DNA from: Lysinibacillus sp. FJAT-14745
GTDB taxonomy: Bacteria > Bacillota > Bacilli > Bacillales_A > Planococcaceae
Reading direction: 5' to 3'
NCBI RefSeq assembly: GCF_001275675.1
Contig: NZ_LITM01000009.1
Coordinates: 244,999 to 308,998, forward strand
Length of the DNA: 64,000 bases
Shown in pieces: positions 58,968 through 64,000 of this stretch. Every line of letters starts with the position of its first letter. Position 1 is the first letter of the stretch. A program made the translations under genes and the position numbers. The notes under the pieces were generated by a model, which was given only the letters and a program-made list of their open reading frames with translations, had not been told where the DNA came from and searched no databases.

Positions 58968-59828
58968 ATGAACAAATTTTTTAAAGTATTAAGTGTTGGA
59001 GCTCTAGCACTGACACTAGCAGCTTGTAACAGTAGCGCTTCCCCAACGAAAGATACAACTAAAACAAGTGATCTCACTTTAGTGCAAGTGTATGAAAAAG
59101 CGGTAGAGCGCCAAGCAGACATTAAAAGCTCGAGTGCAAAAATGGAGATGACTCAAGAATCCAAATTCGGTTCAGGTGAAAAAGCTATGGAGTTTACCAT
59201 TGATTCAAAAATGGATATGGATTTAGTTACTGATCCACTCTCTATGCACTTATCAGGTTCAATGACAATGCCAGATCCAGCTAGTGAAGGCAAAAAAACT
59301 ACGGAAATGCCGATTGATATGTACATGAAGAAAGATCAAGGCTTTTTCATGAAGGATACAGCATCTAACGGTTGGTTTAAATTACCAGACGAACAATTAG
59401 ATGCAATGTTAAATGAAAATGTATCATCTGCTAACGCTAAGGCACAATTAGACCAGCTTAAAGACTTTATTAAAGATTTCAAATTCGAGCAAACAGATGA
59501 TGCATATGTCTTAACTTTAGACGCTAAAGGCGATAAATTTAAAGAACTTATCGATTCTGAAATTAACAAATCAATGAAAGATATGGGCATTGAAGAAAAT
59601 CCACTTAATAAATTAACAATCGATAAAATACACTACACTCTACAAATCGATAAAAAGACTTTCGATACAAATAAAATGGATATGAATTTCGATTTAAAAA
59701 TGAAAGTTGAAGATCAAGAACTATCTATGAAAACAAAATCAGTTGTGACGTACACTGATTTCAATCACTTAAAATCAATTGACATTCCAAAAGAAGTTAT
59801 CGATAACGCAAAATCTATTGCACAATAA
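58968..59828 (+). CDS. Lipoprotein of the DUF6612 type
   Basis: 286 aa from the ATG at 58968 (AGGAG nine bases upstream). Signal peptide with LAAC lipobox, Cys20. The mature part, from about 40, is a LolA/LppX-like beta sheet (SSAKMEMTQESKF, MDMDLVTDPLSMHLSG, MYMKKDQGFFMKD, and repeated Met-rich strands such as DTNKMDMNFDLKMKV). This class is often annotated DUF6612. Anchored on the outer face of the membrane. Lipid or precursor carrying is suggested by fold only. Ends in a bidirectional terminator. Confidence 0.8.
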   Translation: MNKFFKVLSVGALALTLAACNSSASPTKDTTKTSDLTLVQVYEKAVERQADIKSSSAKMEMTQESKFGSGEKAMEFTIDSKMDMDLVTDPLSMHLSGSMTMPDPASEGKKTTEMPIDMYMKKDQGFFMKDTASNGWFKLPDEQLDAMLNENVSSANAKAQLDQLKDFIKDFKFEQTDDAYVLTLDAKGDKFKELIDSEINKSMKDMGIEENPLNKLTIDKIHYTLQIDKKTFDTNKMDMNFDLKMKVEDQELSMKTKSVVTYTDFNHLKSIDIPKEVIDNAKSIAQ

Positions 59829-59840
59829 TCAATCACTATA

Positions 59841-59880
59841 AAAAAGAATCTGCCTACTTTAATGTACGCAGATTCTTTTT
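59841..59880. terminator. Bidirectional terminator
   Basis: AAAAAGAATCTGC, loop, GCAGATTCTTTTT with A and T tails, between the convergent lipoprotein and hydrolase genes. Confidence 0.88.
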
Positions 59881-59902
59881 TACTTTTGGCTCAAGTAGAC
59901 TT

Positions 59903-60304
59903 TTATAATAAATGTACAGTAGCATCACGATTTAAAACATATTTAGTGGCTTCAACATATTCTGTTGCTGCTCTTTGACTAATTGCCGCTGTTGGCACGA
60001 AGCTTTCAAAGGCGTGATAACAGCCAGGATACAAATGGAATTCAACATCAACACCAGCCTGACATAGCCTCGTTACGTATTGTAATGTTTCATCACGGAA
60101 TGGATCTAATTGGCCAACACAAGTATAAGTAAATGGTAAACCAGTTAAGTCTTCTGATCTTGCAGCTGCAACATATTGCGATACACCATCACCGCCATTA
60201 TCCCCATTTAAATACATTTCCCAGCCCTTTTGATTTAAATCATGATTCCAAACCATATGTCCTGTAATCTCCAATGCAGAAGGTGTATTATTACGATCAA
60301 TCAA
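59903..60304 (-). pseudogene. Alpha/beta hydrolase, 5'-truncated
   Basis: 133 codons matching the C-terminal third of HSL-type esterases. RNNTPSALEITGHMVWN, TCVGQLDPFRDETL (catalytic aspartate) and YPGCYHAFE (catalytic histidine) are present, but the HGGG and GDSAGG parts with the nucleophile are missing, about 170 residues. The region upstream (60305-60435) gives no continuation. Therefore a remnant rather than a working gene. Confidence 0.82.
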
Positions 60305-60435
60305 TATGTAAAATCTGCAATTAAAAAGCTAAAGGCAAAAAACCGTTCCCATGCTATTAACCTACTTTGTCAGCAAGGTTTTATTTTATAATATAAGAAG
60401 GGGATTTTTCTCTTATCCCCTTCAATGAAAAGTTA

Positions 60436-61575
60436 TTAACTTGAAATTCTCTGTTCTTTTCTCTTTAATCGACCATCAATGGACCAATTCGTCCACATCC
60501 GTAAAGCCTGCTCAAATGGGCCACGCTTGAATGTTTTTAAATATAAGACACTGCCAATGCACTGCACACAATAAACGCCTAATCCAAATAACATCCCATT
60601 CAAGATACCTAATTTTCCATACAGCCCAAAACCATAGCCAAAAAATACAGTTGTACAAATAATAGATTGCATTAAATAATTAGTTAGAGACAGCTTACCA
60701 ACACATTCAAAGGCATAAATAATAGACAACGTACGCCATTTCTTATAGAGCAAGGCTGCTACACATACATAGCCTAACGCTAAAACTTGTGCTCCACTCA
60801 TATTAAGCATAGTAGACAAATCTCCTGCTTTTAAGCTCAAATATTTACATAATACTCCAATCGGTATAAGTATCATACCTAGCTTATACCACTTTTGTTC
60901 CCGCTCCATATTTTCAAATGCTCGCATTTTCGCAAGAGCCATGCCAAGTAAAAATAATGGTACATAGAATAAAGGCACTACAAGAAATAAAATTGATCCC
61001 TCCTGTTCAGGCATCAGCCTATTTAAACGATGATTCACGACATCTAAATAACTACCATGTGCATAAACGTTATTTACTTTTTCAATATACGCATCTATCT
61101 CCTGCTGATTTGTTGTAAAATCCAAGTTAATATTCATCATAAATGCAACTGAGAACACAAAGAAAATACTAGCCCAAATAATGATTGTTTTTGCTTTTCG
61201 ATTAATGAATGGCAATAAAAACAATATCATAATACCGTAAAATAAGAGTATGTCACCTTCCCATATAAAAGCAGTGTGCAGCCAGCCTAATAAAATAAGC
61301 CCCAAGCTCCGTCGAAGTATCACTCATCGACTTTTCAGCCCTTTTTCTCGAACAGATTCTATTAACTTTATAAACGAAAAGCCAAATAACAGCGTAAAAA
61401 TAGGCATAAAAGATCCGCCGATAAACACCCTCACAAAATCTCCTGCACTTTGCGACGATAAATTTTTTAAGGCTCCATGCATACCGTATTGAAAAACTAC
61501 TAAATTAGCGAGTAAAATCCCTAGCAAACTAAATCCACGTAGACTATCAACGAACGAAACCCGTTTCACTCCCAT
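60436..61575 (-). pseudogene. yeiB: DUF418 (YeiB-like) membrane protein with internal stop
   Basis: 379 codons in one frame, broken by TGA at 61324-61326 after the codon for Arg83: GLKSR-stop-VILRRSLGL. N-terminal SFVDSLRGFSLLGILLANL and C-terminal GKLSLTNYLMQS with IGSVLYLKTFKRGPFEQALR are classic DUF418/YeiB. About eight membrane helices. A single base change (for instance CGA or GGA to TGA) would explain it, and no other frame shift is seen. Could be a recent mutation or a sequencing error. Function unknown in the family. Confidence 0.85.
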
Positions 61576-61709
61576 CCATGTTTCCCCTTTCCATTCATTT
61601 AAAGAAAGGATAACGTAATAACCTTATGGCCATTTAATAGTTATCTTAACGCGGTCTTATTTTTTTAAAATTAAGACTATTCCATTTTTAAAGTAAAGCC
61701 AAAAAAAGA

Positions 61710-61734
61710 CTTCTACTTAGTGATTAAGTAGAAG
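61710..61734 (-). terminator. Terminator after the GNAT remnant
   Basis: CTTCTACTTA, 5-nt loop, TAAGTAGAAG and seven T on the minus strand, 40 nt past the remnant's stop. Confidence 0.85.
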
Positions 61735-61773
61735 CCTTTACGCTTAACACATTTTATTGAAATCCTTCTGCCT

Positions 61774-62018
61774 CTATAGAATAATGAAGTAACCTTCAAA
61801 ATCCTTCATTTCCAGATTAAAATTGTTATACGTATATTCATAGTTCATTCCCAATTTATCTATAATCCTGATAGATGTTTTTAGGATGAACAACGGCAAT
61901 AATTTTAGATAATCTAATCTTCGTAAATGCATAATTCATCAAAGCATATGCAGCTTCATATGCAATCCCTTGTCTTCTATATGCTCTTAACTTTAAAGGG
62001 GGCCTATCTGTTGTGTAA
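61774..62018 (-). pseudogene. GNAT acetyltransferase remnant with frameshift
   Basis: Reading from about 62018 gives RPPLKLRAYRRQGIAYEAAY and NYAFTKIRLSKIIAVVHPKN, then a stop. A one-base shift at about 61870 continues SIRIIDKLGMNYEYTYNNFN and ends MKDFEGYFIIL. Together these make the C-terminal part of a RimJ/RimL-type acetyltransferase; the N-terminus is lost. Non-functional. Confidence 0.75.
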
Positions 62019-62023
62019 ATATA

Positions 62024-62485
62024 CTAATCCCAATAATTCTCCATTAAATCTGTTGCCCAACGTGGCTGTTTTATTTCTCCTTTTGGTAAAAATTCTTTCA
62101 TTACAGGTTTTATATCAATGATTGGTGTTCCATCAATAGCATCTAAGCCTTTAATGATTAATATTCTATCCTTTAATTCTAGTAATTCTACAACCGTTAC
62201 ACCTATTTTATTAGGTCTATTTTTACCTCTCTGTGCAAAAATACCGACTTCCGGATAGTCCGTATTATTTCTTGGATGTCTCGCTTCATATTGGATTTTT
62301 TCATCTGCCACTTTGTCAAAATAAAAAATTATTTCTAAATGAGAAAAATCATCAATCCCCTTTAAAGACGATTCATGCATATCTTTTGTCAATTCAATAG
62401 TAGATATGACGCTACCCCAATTGTCGTCTTCAATCATTGTTCGACTATTGCTCACTACAGCTATTGGTTTAATGTTATAAAGCAT
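62024..62485 (-). CDS. trmO: TrmO-type tRNA methyltransferase
   Basis: 153 aa from ATG 62485 (AGAGGT upstream); frame open to 62518. UPF0066/TsaA (VirR-like) fold: IAVVSNSR start, DFSHLEIIFYFD, RHPRNNTDYPEVGIFAQRG and RPNKIGVTVVELL. TrmO methylates N6 of t6A37 in tRNA using SAM in E. coli. Shorter than E. coli TrmO because it lacks the C-terminal domain, as many Firmicute members do. Confidence 0.85.
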   Translation of the reverse strand: MLYNIKPIAVVSNSRTMIEDDNWGSVISTIELTKDMHESSLKGIDDFSHLEIIFYFDKVADEKIQYEARHPRNNTDYPEVGIFAQRGKNRPNKIGVTVVELLELKDRILIIKGLDAIDGTPIIDIKPVMKEFLPKGEIKQPRWATDLMENYWD

Positions 62486-62779
62486 ATCAAGACCTCTTCT
62501 CTTCTTTGATTTCTTCATGCATATTTCTACTTAATCCCAGTATACTTCAGCTACTGTAAATGTCAATTTAAGGTAATGAATTTACAATTTCAAAAGAGTT
62601 TCCCCATTTAATAGAGAACCGATAGTCTCCCTAATAGCAAATGTATCAATAACTCTCTTAAATGCATGTATTCACTATTCTTTTTTGTTTTATTATTCGT
62701 AAAAATTAAATACATGAAAATGTTGCGCGGGTTATGATATGGTATATTATCTACAATGATATTTTAGAAGGTGGAAAAC

Positions 62780-63784
62780 ATGCTAGAAGTAAGTGAAAGT
62801 AAGTTAGCACAATATATTTTACATTTTATTGACGATACACTCGTGTTAGGTGAGGAATCATTATCACAGCCAGAGGTCATGCTAGAGGCGGCTTTTACAC
62901 AGCTAGCGTTTAGCAAAATCGATTTAGAGCAGCAATTCGAATTTTTTCATGAAACAGATATTGGGTTAAATGAGGTGTACACATATGTGAGGGCAATATT
63001 TGATCAGGAGACTAGTTTCCTTGAACAATCAATCAACATTGCTAAACACTTACATAGTGTTTCTCAACATCCTAACATTAAAAGCGGCGAATTGTTTATT
63101 GGACTATTTGACAATTGTTTTCTAGCTACAGAAGTTAAAAAAATAATTGCCATTGTTAAAATTGATGAAAAAGAAATGTTTTTAGATGTAAAGAACGACC
63201 ACAACAAAATGGTTGTCAACGGCATCGATGGCATTAATGTGAAGAAAATTAATAACATGGCCATTATCGTAGATATGGGAACCGAGCAGGCACCAGCTGT
63301 CTTTATGAAAACGAAAAGGAAAGAAGATATTATCTACTGGCAAGAACGATTTTTAAAGATAAAAGCTGCTGATGAACATTATTATAAAACGAATTTAGCA
63401 TTAACAGAATGCAAAAAATATATTTTAAAAGAAGAAAGTTATACAAATACTGAAAAGCTAGGTCTTTTAAATAGAACGCTTGATTATTTTAGAAATGAAG
63501 ATGAATTTCAAGTAAATGATTATATTGAAACAGTGTTTGAAAATGCGGAGCCAACACAAAAAGATATTATCATCAATTCGGTAAAACCTTATGAAACCGT
63601 TATTTCTGAGAGCGCGCTTGAAAAAGCTGAGAAAAAATATAAACGTAAAATCAAACTCGATTCCAATATTGAGATCCAGGTAAACGTACAGGATATCAAG
63701 CAAGTGGATGAACTAATTGAAGTAGGTTACGATGAATCTACAAATCGAAAGTTTTATAAAATTTATTTCCAGGAAGAACTATAG
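62780..63784 (+). CDS. Nucleoid-associated protein (NdpA/YejK family)
   Basis: 334 aa from ATG 62780 (GAAGGTGG upstream). Matches the 37-kDa nucleoid-associated family: SGELFIGLFDNC, KEMFLDVKNDHNK, KTKRKEDIIYWQERFLK, and a basic C-terminal segment KKYKRKIKLD. Cytosolic, likely DNA-associated; roles in Gram-positives are unknown. Promoter elements are not obvious in the preceding 290 nt. It has its own terminator. Confidence 0.82.
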   Translation: MLEVSESKLAQYILHFIDDTLVLGEESLSQPEVMLEAAFTQLAFSKIDLEQQFEFFHETDIGLNEVYTYVRAIFDQETSFLEQSINIAKHLHSVSQHPNIKSGELFIGLFDNCFLATEVKKIIAIVKIDEKEMFLDVKNDHNKMVVNGIDGINVKKINNMAIIVDMGTEQAPAVFMKTKRKEDIIYWQERFLKIKAADEHYYKTNLALTECKKYILKEESYTNTEKLGLLNRTLDYFRNEDEFQVNDYIETVFENAEPTQKDIIINSVKPYETVISESALEKAEKKYKRKIKLDSNIEIQVNVQDIKQVDELIEVGYDESTNRKFYKIYFQEEL

Positions 63785-63800
63785 TTAAATGTATGGCAAT

Positions 63801-63828
63801 GAGACTCTCCTAGTTTAGGAGAAGTCTC
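63801..63828 (+). terminator. Terminator after the NdpA-like gene
   Basis: GAGACT(C)TCCT, loop, AGGA(G)AGTCTC and eight T; 16 nt past the stop. Confidence 0.9.
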
Positions 63829-63924
63829 TTTTTTTTGCACATCACAATAACGTGTGAATAGCTCAATACTTTTTCTGTACACCCTTATGCTCTACTATTT
63901 TATACACCAAATTTGTTAATGTGT

Positions 63925-64000
63925 GGCTCATCACCATAACTTGTGGTTGATTTTCTATCAATTCAATAATTTTACATTTTACTATAGAAGAAAAGCGAAA
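63925..64000. repeat. Interspersed repeat fragment at the window end
   Basis: Flank GGCTCATCACCATAAC (identical to that at 1920) and GGTTGATTTT, followed by non-matching A/T-rich sequence. A truncated head, or a copy that continues past the window. Confidence 0.6.

Overview
The window is a chromosomal segment of a low-GC, endospore-forming, S-layer-bearing Firmicute. Gene content and order follow the Bacillus subtilis pheA-obg-spo0B-rpmA-rplU-spoIVF-min-mre-radC-maf-spoIIB-folC-valS-spoVID-hem-engB-lon-clpX-tig-ysoA region. The SLH-domain proteins, tandem folC genes and quinol oxidase operon point to Lysinibacillus or a close relative (inference; no rRNA gene is present).

Layout. 1-174: C-terminus of the NAD repressor NiaR. 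0.6-11.2 kb (minus strand): a DCC-family protein, pheA, pheB-obg, spo0B, rplU-prp-rpmA, spoIVFA-spoIVFB, minC-minD and mreB-mreC-mreD. 11.8-15.0 kb: radC split by a complete group II intron of about 2.48 kb, followed by maf and spoIIB. 17.1-22.5 kb: two overlapping folC paralogues and valS with its T-box leader. 23.2-28.2 kb is an accessory patch: a shortened spoVID, a decayed IS1182-like element sitting in a terminator palindrome, a CoxG-like gene, a 363-bp MITE with 9-bp target duplication, a membrane protein and an acetyltransferase. 28.2-34.6 kb: hemAXCDBL with a strong terminator between hemA and hemX. 35-43.6 kb: a second accessory block with a secreted protein, an MBL hydrolase, three exported proteins (one SLH-VWA, one SLH, one soluble) and a YjfB-type small protein. 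43.7-51.3 kb: engB, lonA, clpX, tig and a TPR protein. 51.7-64 kb: a hypothetical gene, a DUF2785 gene, qoxABCD, a lipoprotein, several decaying genes (hydrolase, DUF418, GNAT), trmO and an NdpA-type nucleoid protein.

How it works together. The core supports cell shape and division-site choice (mre, min), sporulation signalling and sigma-K processing (spo0B, spoIVFA/B, spoIIB, spoVID), ribosome building (L21, L27 and its processing protease Prp, Obg, EngB), protein quality control (Lon, ClpX, trigger factor), haem synthesis, and a haem-copper quinol oxidase that consumes the haem.

Most unusual feature. A family of interspersed intergenic repeats of about 200-300 nt (near 277, 1940, 25700, 34780, 51310, 52260 and, as a fragment, 63925) differs in sequence between copies, yet the two ends of a copy remain complementary to each other. 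Paired changes are visible in at least two stems. One copy sits inside a mobile element with terminal inverted repeats and target-site duplication. This looks like a structured, mobile repeat family with variable internal modules.
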